A stretch of DNA of 64,000 bases from NCBI GenBank assembly GCA_963728445.1, contig CAVSJO010000001.1, positions 124,001 through 188,000 on the forward strand. Reading direction: 5' to 3'. Numbering within the stretch: the first letter of the stretch is position 1; each line of letters opens with the position of its first letter. The stretch is from CAVSJO01 sp963728445 (GTDB lineage Bacteria > Gemmatimonadota > Gemmatimonadetes > Longimicrobiales > RSA9). The notes beneath the pieces were generated by a model. It ran no database searches, was not told the origin of the DNA, and worked only from the letters and a program-made list of their open reading frames with translations. A program made the translations under genes and the position numbers. Below, piece after piece: positions 42,937 through 52,056 of the stretch.

Positions 42937-44517
42937 ATGAAACGCCATCCTCCAGGGACCCGGCCTGCGGCGTTCCGACGGGTCGTCGCGGTGATCGCGC
43001 TGGCCCTCCTCGCCCTGGGCGCCGGGGCTCCGCTCTCCGCGCAGACGCCTCCGCTCCAGGGACTCGACGCCTACATCCGCAAGGCCATGTCCGAATGGAA
43101 GGTCGCGGGCATGGCGGTCGCCGTTGTGAAGGACGACTCCGTCGTATTCGCCCGGGGCTATGGCGTGCGGGACGTCGGGAGCGGAAAGCCCGTCGACACA
43201 GGGACCATCTTCGCCATCGGCTCGAACTCGAAGCTGTTCACGGCCGTGGCCGCCGGGATGTTGGTGGACTCCGGGCGCCTGGCGTGGGACGACCGGGTCA
43301 TCGACCGACTGCCCTGGTTCCGGATGTACGACCCCTACGTGACGCGGGAGATGCGGGTGCGGGACCTCCTCGCCCATCGCAGCGGTCTCGGGCGCCGCGG
43401 CGACATGATCTGGTACGCGTCCGGGTTCGACCGGGAGGAAGTGATCCGGAGGGTCCGCTACCTGGAGCCCAACACGAGCTTCCGCTCGGCGTACGGCTAC
43501 CAGAACATCATGGTGGCGACCGCCGGCGAGGTCGTCGCGACGGTGGCGGGCCGGAGCTGGGACGACGTCATCGAGAGCCGGATCTTCGAGCCTCTCGGAA
43601 TGCGGTCGAGCAGCACCAGCGTGACCGACCTCTCCCGCTTCGACGATGTGGCAACGCCCCACACCGTCCGGCACGACAGCATCGTCACGATCCCCTGGCG
43701 CAACATCGACGACGTGGGCCCCGCGGGCTCCATCAATTCGTCGGTGGACGACATGGCCCGCTGGCTCCGGATGCTGCTGGCCGACGGCGTGTTCGCCGGC
43801 GATACGCTGATCCGCCACGCGACGCTGCGTGAGATCGAGTCGCCCCAGACGGTCATCCCGCTGCCTCCTGATACGCTGTTCCCGTCGCGGCACTTCGCGG
43901 CGTACGGGCTCGGTGTCGTCGCGCAGGACTACAAGGGCGTGAAGCTGCTCTGGCACACGGGCGGCATCGATGGGATGCTCTCGCAGATCGCGTTCGTCCC
44001 GGAGCGGGGGCTGGGCGTGGTCGTTCTCACCAACACGGACGGACCGAACAACCTTTTCGGCGCCGTCAGCTGGCGCGTCCTGGACGCGTATCTCGGCGGC
44101 CCGCAGCGGGACTGGAGTCGGGTCCTCCTCGACCGCGTGAAGGTCGGGCAGGCGCAGGTCGAGACGGCGCGGAAGAAGATGGAAGCGGAGCGCGTCGTGG
44201 ACGCGCCACCGTCGCTGCCGCTGGCGTCGTACGCGGGCACGTACGAGAACCCGATGTATCCGCCCATCCGCATCGTCGTCGACGGCGATCGGCTGCGGGC
44301 GGACTTCGGCCCGTCCATGTCCTCGCCTCTGGAGCACTGGCACTACGACACGTTCCGGGCCACGGGCGAGGGATCGGGGGCGGGTGGGCTCGCGGACGAG
44401 ATGCTGACCTTCACGCTCGACGCCGCCGGGCACCCTTCCACGCTGACCCTGGACCTGCAGGGCCGCACCGAATTCACCCGCAAGGAGTCGAAGGCGAATG
44501 ACCCCGACGATCGCTGA
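42937..44517 (+). CDS. secreted class C beta-lactamase-family serine hydrolase (paralog 1)
   Basis: 526 residues from ATG 42937; GTG 42931 has the better ribosome-site spacing and is possible. Signal peptide (ends LSAQ). Catalytic S96-N-S-K99, Y188-Q-N, and HTGG as third motif; then a C-terminal beta domain of about 130 residues (LASYAGTYENPMY). Same design as the gene at 46156. Such exported enzymes include D-aminopeptidases, esterases and D,D-peptidases. Position between SusCD and D-amino-acid enzymes favours a peptidase acting on D-residues, an inference. Confidence 0.88.
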   Translation: MKRHPPGTRPAAFRRVVAVIALALLALGAGAPLSAQTPPLQGLDAYIRKAMSEWKVAGMAVAVVKDDSVVFARGYGVRDVGSGKPVDTGTIFAIGSNSKLFTAVAAGMLVDSGRLAWDDRVIDRLPWFRMYDPYVTREMRVRDLLAHRSGLGRRGDMIWYASGFDREEVIRRVRYLEPNTSFRSAYGYQNIMVATAGEVVATVAGRSWDDVIESRIFEPLGMRSSSTSVTDLSRFDDVATPHTVRHDSIVTIPWRNIDDVGPAGSINSSVDDMARWLRMLLADGVFAGDTLIRHATLREIESPQTVIPLPPDTLFPSRHFAAYGLGVVAQDYKGVKLLWHTGGIDGMLSQIAFVPERGLGVVVLTNTDGPNNLFGAVSWRVLDAYLGGPQRDWSRVLLDRVKVGQAQVETARKKMEAERVVDAPPSLPLASYAGTYENPMYPPIRIVVDGDRLRADFGPSMSSPLEHWHYDTFRATGEGSGAGGLADEMLTFTLDAAGHPSTLTLDLQGRTEFTRKESKANDPDDR

Positions 44518-46159
44518 ACGGATGCGGGCCGCGCCCCTCCTCGCCCTGCTCGCGGCACTGGCGCTGGCGCCGCCCGCGTCCGCCGCCGCGCAGCAGGATG
44601 CGCCGGCGTACGACGTCGTCATCCGCAACGGCCGGGTGCTGGACGGCTCCGGCAACCCGTGGATCGCGGCGGACGTGGCGATCCGGGACGGCCGCTTCGC
44701 GAAGGTGGGCCGGGTGACCGGACGCGGGCGGCTCGAGATCGACGCGTCGGGTGAGTACGTCACGCCCGGCTGGATCGACATGATGGACCAGTCCGGGTAC
44801 GCCCTTACGCAGAACGGCCTGGCGGAGAACAAGCTCCGGGAGGGCGTGACCACGGTGATCGCGGGAGAGGGCGGGACGCCGGTACCGGTGGACTCCATAC
44901 CCGCCTACTTCGCGCTCCTGGAACGGCAGGGCATCAGCGTCAACTTCGGCACCTACTTCAGCGAGGGTCAGGCCCGCGTCCCGGTACTGGGCCAGTCGGC
45001 CCGGGCGCCGACGCCCGCCGAGCTGGACAGCATGCGCTCGATCATGGAGTTGGCGATGCGCGCCGGCGTGCTGGGCATGAGCACGGCGCTGATCTACCCG
45101 CCGCTGAGCTACACGACGACGGACGAGCTGGTGGAGGTGGCGAAGGGTGCAGCAAAGTACGGCGGCATCTACGCGAGCCACATCCGGGGGGAGGGGAAGG
45201 AGGTCCTGGACGCCGTCCGGGAGGCCGTGGAGATCGGAGAGCGCGCGGGGATGCCCGTGGAGGTCTTCCATCTGAAGGTCGCCTACAAGCCCGGGTGGAA
45301 CGTGCTCATGCCGAAGGTCGGCGCGCTGGTCGACAGCGCCCGGGCCCGGGGCGTGGACGCGGCCGCGGACCTGTACGTCTACACCGCGGGCGGCACCGGC
45401 CTCGAAGCGACGATCCCGGCGTGGGCCCACGAGGGAGGCACCGACTCCCTCAAGGCCCGGCTGGCGCGGCCGGCGGTGCGCGAGCGCCTGAAGCGGGAGA
45501 TCCGGACCGGCTCGCCCGGCTGGTGGAACATCGTGGAGGCCTCGGGCGGCTGGAACGGGATCGTGCTGGCCAACGCCCGCAACGAGAAGAACGCGAAGTA
45601 CGTCGGGAAGTCCCTGGCGGAGATCGCGAAGGAGGAAGGGAAGTCTCCGCCGGACGCGGCGTTCGACCTCGTTGCCGAGGGGGACGGTCGGGTCCTCGCC
45701 ATCTACCACATGATGAGCGAGCCGGACATCGCCACGGCGCTGCGCTTCCCCTGGACGAGCATCGGGAGCGACGCCGGCGCCGCCATCAAGCCGGGCCAGC
45801 AGGACGCGCTCGGGCTTCCGCACCCGCGGGCCTACGGCAACTTCCCGCGCGTCATCGCCCGCTACGTGCGCGAGCTGCACGTCCTCACACTGCCGGAGGC
45901 GATCCGCAAGATGACCTCGTGGCCGGCGACGCGCATGCGGCTGTCGGACCGCGGGGTGATCCGCGAGGGAGCGCGCGCGGACGTCACGATCTTCGACTAC
46001 GACCGCATCCAGGACAACGCAACGTACGACCAGCCGCTGCTCTTTCCCGACGGAATTGACTGGGTGTTCGTGAACGGTGAGCTCGTGATCGACCACGGGC
46101 GACACACGGGGGCCCGCCCGGGCGTGGTGCTCTACGGTCCCGGAAGGGGGCAGTCGTGA
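44498..46159 (+). CDS. N-acyl-D-amino-acid deacylase-like amidohydrolase
   Basis: 553 residues. ATG 44498 (GGAG upstream) overlaps the previous gene by 20 bases; ATG 44522 would start directly at the signal peptide (MRAAPLLALLAALALAP). D-aminoacylase architecture: N-terminal beta segment VIRNGRVLDGSGNPW, TIM barrel with REGVTTVIAGEGGT, ASHIRGEG, EVFHLKVA, SIGSDAGA, and a closing ADVTIFDYD. Where the family normally has an HxH metal motif this protein has PGWIDMMDQSG, so metal binding must rely on the later ligands, as in some mononuclear members. Expected to release free D-amino acids in the periplasm. Confidence 0.85.
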   Translation: MTPTIAERMRAAPLLALLAALALAPPASAAAQQDAPAYDVVIRNGRVLDGSGNPWIAADVAIRDGRFAKVGRVTGRGRLEIDASGEYVTPGWIDMMDQSGYALTQNGLAENKLREGVTTVIAGEGGTPVPVDSIPAYFALLERQGISVNFGTYFSEGQARVPVLGQSARAPTPAELDSMRSIMELAMRAGVLGMSTALIYPPLSYTTTDELVEVAKGAAKYGGIYASHIRGEGKEVLDAVREAVEIGERAGMPVEVFHLKVAYKPGWNVLMPKVGALVDSARARGVDAAADLYVYTAGGTGLEATIPAWAHEGGTDSLKARLARPAVRERLKREIRTGSPGWWNIVEASGGWNGIVLANARNEKNAKYVGKSLAEIAKEEGKSPPDAAFDLVAEGDGRVLAIYHMMSEPDIATALRFPWTSIGSDAGAAIKPGQQDALGLPHPRAYGNFPRVIARYVRELHVLTLPEAIRKMTSWPATRMRLSDRGVIREGARADVTIFDYDRIQDNATYDQPLLFPDGIDWVFVNGELVIDHGRHTGARPGVVLYGPGRGQS

Positions 46160-47721
46160 GGGGGCGGGGGCGCGTGCCCTCGGCGGGTGGGCTCACGGGT
46201 CGCATCGGCGCCGCTCTTCTCCTGGCCGCGGCGTTCGCCCTCGAGCCCACGAGTGCGACGGCGCAGAAGGCGCCGCTGAAGGGGCTCGACGGCGAGATCA
46301 CGAAGGCGATGCGGGACTGGAAGGTGCCCGGGCTCGCCATCGCCATCGTGAAGGACGACTCCGTCGTCTACGCCCGCGGCTTCGGCGTCCGGCGGCTGGG
46401 CGGATCCGAGAAGGTCGACCCTCGGACCGTCTTCGCCATCGGCAGCACCAGCAAGGCCTTCACCGCGGCGCTGATGGGCATGCTGGTGGACAGCGGCAGG
46501 GTCTCGTGGGACGAGCACGTCACGGACCTGCTCCCCGGCTTCGAGCTGCGGGACCCGTGGGTAACGCGGGAGATGACGGTCCGGGACCTCCTGACCCATC
46601 GGAGCGGGCTCTCGCGCGGCGACCTTCTCTGGTACGGCACGTCGCTGGACCGCGACTCCGTGATCCACCAGATCCGCTATCTCGAGCCGAGCTGGGGCTT
46701 CCGGAGCCATTTTGGATACCAGAACATCATGTTCCTCACGGCCGGGCGCATCGAGAGCCGCGTCACGGGCCGCCGCTGGGACCAGCTCGTCCGGGAGCGG
46801 ATCTTCGTGCCGCTGGGCATGACCTCCACCGTGACGAGCGTCGACTCCCTCGGGCGCCTGGACGACGCGGCCTCTCCCCACGCCGAGCTGGACGACGAGG
46901 TTGTCGCGATCCCCTGGCGCGACATCGACAACATCGGCCCGGCCGGCTCCATCGACTCGAACGTGCTGGACATGGCGAAGTGGGTCCGCCTCCAGCTCGG
47001 GGGCGGCGAGTTCGAGGGCCGACGCCTGCTCAGCGAGGACGTCGTGCGGGAGATGCACGCGCCCCAGATGCTCATCCCGATCACGGAGCGGGCCGAGAAG
47101 CTGCATCCGACGACGCACTTCTCGGCGTACGGCTTCGGCTGGTTCCTCCTGGACTACCGCGGCCGCAAGGTGATCCACCACGGCGGGAACATCGACGGCT
47201 TCAGCGCCGAGGTGGACCTCATGCCCGAGGAGAACCTGGGTCTCGTGATCCTCACGAACATGAACGGGACCCAGCTTCGGGACGCGCTGCCGTTCACGGT
47301 CTTCGATCACTACCTGGGCGGCCCGCGGAAGGACTGGAGCGCCGCCTACCTGGCCCTGCGGGACGAGCGCCGCGCCGCGGCCGATTCGGCGCAGGCGAAG
47401 ATCGACTCGGCCCACGTGACGGGCACGCAGCCCAGCCTGCCGCTGGAGAGCTACGCCGGCGTGTACCATGACACCATGTACGGCGACGTCCTCGTGGAGC
47501 TGCAGGACGGGCATCTCGTGCTTCGCACCGGCCCCGCCTTCACGGGAGATCTGGAGCACTGGCACTACGACACGTTCCGGGTGGTGTGGCGGGACCGCAT
47601 GCTGGGGAAGCAGTTTGCCACCTTCGAGCTGGACGCGCAGGGCAAGCCGGCGGCGCTGAACCTGGAGGACCTCGCACGCTTCCGGCGGGTCGAGAGCCCG
47701 AACTCCGACGGGGGCCATTGA
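46156..47721 (+). CDS. secreted class C beta-lactamase-family serine hydrolase (paralog 2)
   Basis: 521 residues, GTG start overlapping the deacylase stop. Close paralog of the enzyme at 42937, with matching segments along the whole length (GLDGEITKAMRDWKVPGLAIAIVKDDSVVYARGFGVR; DWSAAYLALR; LEHWHYDTFRV). S97-T-S-K100, Y188-Q-N and HHGG are intact. Signal peptide ends TATAQ. The pair probably arose by duplication with the deacylase gene between; substrate ranges may differ. Confidence 0.9.
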   Translation: MRGRGRVPSAGGLTGRIGAALLLAAAFALEPTSATAQKAPLKGLDGEITKAMRDWKVPGLAIAIVKDDSVVYARGFGVRRLGGSEKVDPRTVFAIGSTSKAFTAALMGMLVDSGRVSWDEHVTDLLPGFELRDPWVTREMTVRDLLTHRSGLSRGDLLWYGTSLDRDSVIHQIRYLEPSWGFRSHFGYQNIMFLTAGRIESRVTGRRWDQLVRERIFVPLGMTSTVTSVDSLGRLDDAASPHAELDDEVVAIPWRDIDNIGPAGSIDSNVLDMAKWVRLQLGGGEFEGRRLLSEDVVREMHAPQMLIPITERAEKLHPTTHFSAYGFGWFLLDYRGRKVIHHGGNIDGFSAEVDLMPEENLGLVILTNMNGTQLRDALPFTVFDHYLGGPRKDWSAAYLALRDERRAAADSAQAKIDSAHVTGTQPSLPLESYAGVYHDTMYGDVLVELQDGHLVLRTGPAFTGDLEHWHYDTFRVVWRDRMLGKQFATFELDAQGKPAALNLEDLARFRRVESPNSDGGH

Positions 47722-50132
47722 TGACGAAGAATCGGATGGGCCGGTCTTCCGCCGCGGTCGTCGCCGCGGTGGCGGCCATCGCGGCGATTGCCGGCGGCGC
47801 GTGCGAGGCCGGAGCGCCGGCGGCGCCGGGCGGCGACTACGCCGACGTCGTCGCCACGCTCACCCCGTTCATCGAGCACGAGCGGGCCCAGAAGGGGATC
47901 CCTGCGATCTCGGTGGCCCTGGTGCATGGCGACAGCGTCGTATGGGCCGACGGGTTCGGATGGGCCGATTCCGTCGCCGGGGTACGGGCCGACGCACGCA
48001 CCGTGTATCGGGTCGGCTCCGTGTCGAAGCTGTTCACGGACCTGGCCGTCATGCGACTGGTCGAGAAGGGGCAGCTCGACCTGGATGCTCCCGTCAGCCG
48101 GTACGTTCCGGGATTCCAGCCGGAGAATCCGTTCGGCGGGGACATCACGCTGCGGCGCCTCACCTCGCACCTCGCGGGGCTCACCCGGGAGCCGCCCGTC
48201 GGCAACTACTTCGACCCCGACGAGCCGTCCCTCGAGGCGACGGTCGGCTCCCTCGACAGCACGGCCCTCGTCTATGCGCCGGGGACGCACACGAAGTACT
48301 CCAACGCCGGGATCGCGGTTCTCGGATACGTGCTCGAGAAGACGCAGGGGCAGTCGTTCTACCCGTACCTGAAGAGCACGCTCCTGGAGCCCATGGGCCT
48401 GACGAGCAGCGCGTTCCAGCCGCTGCCCGAGCTGAAGGCGCGCCTTGCAAAGGGGTGGATGTGGAGCTACGACGGGCTGTTCTTCGAGGCGCCCACGTTC
48501 CAGCTCGGCATCGGGCCCGCGGGCAGCATGTACACGACCGTCGAGGACCTCGGCCGCTTCGAGTCCCTCCTGTTCGACCGCGGCCGGACGCGCGATGGCA
48601 CGGCGATCGTCCAGCCGGCGACGCTGGACACGATGTGGACGCCGCAGGAAGCGAACGGGGCCCGCACCGGCTTCGGCATCGGCTTCCACGTCGATACGCT
48701 GGCGGGGCACCGCCGCGTCGGCCACGACGGCGCGATCTACGGGTTCGCGACGACGCTGAGCGCGCTGCCGGACGACAGCCTCGGGGTCGTCGTGGTCGCA
48801 ACCCTGGACGGGGCCAACGCGGTGGCCGACCGCATCGCTGAGGCCGCGCTGCGTCTGATGCTGGCGAAGCGGGCCGGGCAGCCCCTCGTCGCCCCCGACA
48901 CGACGCACGCGCTGGACGCGGGTCAGGCGCTGCAACTCGAGGGGCGCTGGACGAACGGGTCGGGTAGGGCGCTCGACCTGACGGAATACGAAGGGCGCCT
49001 GTACGCCATGCCCGCCGCCGGTGGGGAGCGGGTGGAAGTCCGGGCCGCCGCCGCCGGCGGCCTCGTCGGCGACGGCCGACTCGGCCATGGTCCGCGCATG
49101 ACGCCCCTGGGGGACGACCGGCTCGTGGTGGGCCGCGACACCCTGACGCGGGAGCGCGACCGTCCTCCGGCCGCGGCCCCCGACGCGTTCCGGGACCTCA
49201 TCGGCGAGTACGGCTGGGACCACGACAAGCTGTACGTCCTCGAAAAGGACGGCCAGCTGACCGTGCTCATCGAGTGGTTCTTCGAGTATCCGCTGACGCG
49301 CGTGTCGAAGGACACCTACGCCTTCCCGGCGTGGGGACTCTACGACGGGCAGAAAGTCGTCTTCCGCCGAGACGCCGCCGGCACCGTGAAGGGCGCGACC
49401 GTCGCCACGGTGTTCTTCCCGCGGCGTCCGCTGCCGGGCGACGACGACGCCGTCTCGTTCCGCATCACGCCGGTGCGCCCGGTGGCGGAGCTGCGAAAGG
49501 AGGCGCTCGCCGCGAGCCCGCCCACGGAGCAGGGCGAGTTCCGGCAGCCGGACCTGGTCGAGCTGGACTCGCTGGACGCGAGCATCCGCTACGAGATCCG
49601 CTACGCCACCGACAACAATTTCATGGGGACCCCGTTCTACACGTCGGCGCACGCATTCATGCAACGCCCGGCGGCGGAGGCGGTGGCCCGGGCGAGCGAG
49701 AGCCTGCGACCTCTCGGCTACGGGCTGCTGGTCCATGACGCGTACCGGCCCTGGTACGTGACGAAGATGTTCTGGGACGGGACACCCGAGGACCGCCACG
49801 ACTTCGTGGCCGATCCGTCCCAGGGCTCCCGCCACAACCGCGGCTCCGCGGTGGACATCACGCTGTACGACAGGGCGACGGGCGCGCCGATCCGCATGAC
49901 GGGCGGCTACGACGAGATGACGGAGCGCTCCTATCCGCTCTATCCCGGCGGCACATCCCTCCAGAGATGGCACCGCCGGCTCCTTCGCAACGCCATGGAG
50001 GCGCAGGGCTTCAACGTGTACGAATTCGAATGGTGGCACTTCGACTACAAGGACTGGCGGCACTACCCGATCCTGAACCGCACGTTCGAGGAGCTGGCCG
50101 GGCAGCCCGCAACGGCGCAGGGTCGGCCGTGA
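47721..50132 (+). CDS. fusion: serine hydrolase + VanX-type D-Ala-D-Ala dipeptidase (M15D)
   Basis: 803 residues; ATG shares one base with the previous stop (TGATG). Lipoprotein signal (GGAC). Residues 40-400 are a class C beta-lactamase-like domain with S100-V-S-K103, Y193-S-N and HDG. Residues 400-600 are a beta-rich linker domain of the kind found at the end of such hydrolases. Residues 605-795 are an M15D dipeptidase: SRH705NRGSAVD712 zinc ligands and E770-W-W-H773; the spacing of these residues equals that in VanX. Would combine a D,D-peptidase-like active site with hydrolysis of D-Ala-D-Ala to free D-Ala in the envelope. Confidence 0.9.
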   Translation: MTKNRMGRSSAAVVAAVAAIAAIAGGACEAGAPAAPGGDYADVVATLTPFIEHERAQKGIPAISVALVHGDSVVWADGFGWADSVAGVRADARTVYRVGSVSKLFTDLAVMRLVEKGQLDLDAPVSRYVPGFQPENPFGGDITLRRLTSHLAGLTREPPVGNYFDPDEPSLEATVGSLDSTALVYAPGTHTKYSNAGIAVLGYVLEKTQGQSFYPYLKSTLLEPMGLTSSAFQPLPELKARLAKGWMWSYDGLFFEAPTFQLGIGPAGSMYTTVEDLGRFESLLFDRGRTRDGTAIVQPATLDTMWTPQEANGARTGFGIGFHVDTLAGHRRVGHDGAIYGFATTLSALPDDSLGVVVVATLDGANAVADRIAEAALRLMLAKRAGQPLVAPDTTHALDAGQALQLEGRWTNGSGRALDLTEYEGRLYAMPAAGGERVEVRAAAAGGLVGDGRLGHGPRMTPLGDDRLVVGRDTLTRERDRPPAAAPDAFRDLIGEYGWDHDKLYVLEKDGQLTVLIEWFFEYPLTRVSKDTYAFPAWGLYDGQKVVFRRDAAGTVKGATVATVFFPRRPLPGDDDAVSFRITPVRPVAELRKEALAASPPTEQGEFRQPDLVELDSLDASIRYEIRYATDNNFMGTPFYTSAHAFMQRPAAEAVARASESLRPLGYGLLVHDAYRPWYVTKMFWDGTPEDRHDFVADPSQGSRHNRGSAVDITLYDRATGAPIRMTGGYDEMTERSYPLYPGGTSLQRWHRRLLRNAMEAQGFNVYEFEWWHFDYKDWRHYPILNRTFEELAGQPATAQGRP

Positions 50133-50935
50133 CCCGCGACACGGGTGGCGATCTGCCCGTGGCGCTCCGGGCGCTCCATTCGCACGACGAGCTCTCCGCG
50201 TGCGTCCGTCTCCAGCGCGAGACGTGGGGCGCAGGCTACGCGGACATCGTTCCGGCCAGCATCCTCCAGGTGGCGCAGAAGGTGGGCGGCATCGCCGGCG
50301 GCGCGTTCGACGCGGACGACGCCCTCGTCGGATTCGTGTTCGGCATGACGGGAATCCGCCATGGCCGCCCCGTCCACTGGTCCCACATGCTTGCCGTGCG
50401 GCCGGACCTGCGCGACCACGGCATCGGTCGCCGTCTGAAGGAGTTCCAGCGGGAGAGCCTCCTGGCCACGGGCGTGGACGTGATGTACTGGACGTTCGAC
50501 CCTCTCGTGGCCCGCAACGCGCACCTCAACCTGAACCGCCTGGGCGTGACCGTCGACGAATACGTACCCGACATGTACGGCGACACCGGCAGCGAGCTGC
50601 ACCGCTTCGGCACCGATCGCCTCATCGTTTCCTGGCCGCTCCGGCAGCAGGCTCCACGGAAGCCGATCCCGGCGTCGGAGCTGACCGGCATCCCCGTGGT
50701 GGAGAACGGCTGCCGGCCCGAGGGCCCCCGCGTCCGCGTGGAGATCCCCCGGGACGTGGAGGCGATCTTCGCCCGTGATCCGGACGGCGCCGTCGCCTGG
50801 CGCGACCGGAGCCGGCGGGCGTTTCTCGCGTGCGTGAACGAGGGCTATCACGTCGAGGCGTTCCGGGACTCCGGCGACGGCCACTACTACTACGTCCTCC
50901 GGCGTGGCGAAGCGGGATCGGAGGCGCGACCGTGA
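50129..50935 (+). CDS. GNAT-superfamily acyltransferase linked to an OSBS/NSAR gene
   Basis: 268 residues, GTG overlapping the dipeptidase stop. GNAT core: SHMLAVRPDLRDHGIGRRLKEFQRESLL contains the acyl-CoA pyrophosphate loop; the rest resembles a conserved group of roughly 270-residue GNATs often encoded beside menC-like genes. In Geobacillus a GNAT of this kind N-succinylates D-amino acids for N-succinylamino-acid racemase. Cytoplasmic. The next gene (GTGA overlap) encodes such an enolase-superfamily enzyme, supporting that role by inference. Confidence 0.8.
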   Translation: MTRDTGGDLPVALRALHSHDELSACVRLQRETWGAGYADIVPASILQVAQKVGGIAGGAFDADDALVGFVFGMTGIRHGRPVHWSHMLAVRPDLRDHGIGRRLKEFQRESLLATGVDVMYWTFDPLVARNAHLNLNRLGVTVDEYVPDMYGDTGSELHRFGTDRLIVSWPLRQQAPRKPIPASELTGIPVVENGCRPEGPRVRVEIPRDVEAIFARDPDGAVAWRDRSRRAFLACVNEGYHVEAFRDSGDGHYYYVLRRGEAGSEARP

Positions 50936-52056
50936 TCCGTCTGCAGAAGATCGTGCTGCGGGAGATCCGCCTCCCGCTCAAGGAGCCGTTCCGGATCTCG
51001 TCGGGCACGGTTCGCAACCGGCGCATCCTTGTAGTCGAGCTCGTCGACGTGGATGGCGTGTCGGGCTGGGCCGAGTGCGTGGCCGGGGAGCAGCCGAACT
51101 ACAGCCCCGAGACCATCGACACCGCCTGGCTCGCCATCTCCCGCTGGATCGCGCCCCGGGTGCTGGGCCGCCGCTTCGCGCACGCATCGGACGTGTTTCC
51201 CGCCCTCGAGCTCGACTTCCGCGGCCATCTCATGGCCAAGGCCTCGGTGGAGATGGGCGCGTGGGAGCTGGAAGCACGCAGGACCGACCAGCCCCTCGCA
51301 CGCCTGCTGGGCGGAACCAAGGACCGCATTCCCGTCGGCATCTCCCTCGGCATCCAGGCGAGCCCCGCGGACCTGGTCGAGCGGGCTCGCGCCGCCCTCG
51401 AGCAGGGCTACCGAAAGGTCAAGATCAAGATCGAGCCCGGCGCCGACTACGACTACGTCGCCGCCGTTCGAGAGGCGCTGGGCCGCGACGCGCCGCTCAT
51501 GGCCGACGCGAACTCGGCCTACCGGCCGGAAGACGCCGCTGTCCTCGCGCGCCTGGACGAGCTCGGGCTCATGATGATCGAGCAGCCCCTCGACCGCACG
51601 GACCTCGTCCGCCACGCCGCGCTCCAGAAGCGGCTGAAGACGCCCATCTGCCTCGACGAGTCGATCGACTCGCCCGATCGGGCCGAAGACATGATCACGC
51701 TCGGTAGCGGGCGCATCGTGAACATCAAGCCGGGCCGCGTCGGCGGGTTCGCCTCGTCGAAGGCGATCCACGACCTGTGCGCGGCGGCGGGCGTGCCCGT
51801 GTGGTGCGGGGGCATGCTCGAGAGCGGCATCGGCCGGGCGCACAACGTGGCCCTCGCCTCCCTGCCCAACTTCCGCCTGCCCGGCGACCTGTCCCCGAGC
51901 GCCCGCTACTGGGAGCGGGACGTCGTCCTCCCCGAGTGGACCATGGACGCGGACGGAATGGTGCGCGTGCCGCTCGACACCGCCGGGCTGGGCGTCGAGG
52001 TCGACCGCGGTCGCGTCGACGAGCTGACCGCGCGGGAAGAGGCGCTCGTTCCGTGA
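50932..52056 (+). CDS. menC: o-succinylbenzoate synthase / N-succinylamino-acid racemase (enolase superfamily)
   Basis: 374 residues, GTG start overlapping the GNAT stop. MLE-subgroup barrel with full catalytic set: K164-I-K166, metal ligands D192 (ADANSAY), E217 (MIEQPL), D242 (CLDES), and K266 (NIKPGRVGG). Length and spacing match the NSAR/OSBS family, in which one protein can make o-succinylbenzoate for menaquinone and racemise N-succinyl amino acids. No other menaquinone gene is present, while the GNAT, D-Ala releasing enzymes and amino-acid permease are, so racemisation is the better reading. The symbol reflects the family only. Confidence 0.85.
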   Translation: MIRLQKIVLREIRLPLKEPFRISSGTVRNRRILVVELVDVDGVSGWAECVAGEQPNYSPETIDTAWLAISRWIAPRVLGRRFAHASDVFPALELDFRGHLMAKASVEMGAWELEARRTDQPLARLLGGTKDRIPVGISLGIQASPADLVERARAALEQGYRKVKIKIEPGADYDYVAAVREALGRDAPLMADANSAYRPEDAAVLARLDELGLMMIEQPLDRTDLVRHAALQKRLKTPICLDESIDSPDRAEDMITLGSGRIVNIKPGRVGGFASSKAIHDLCAAAGVPVWCGGMLESGIGRAHNVALASLPNFRLPGDLSPSARYWERDVVLPEWTMDADGMVRVPLDTAGLGVEVDRGRVDELTAREEALVP

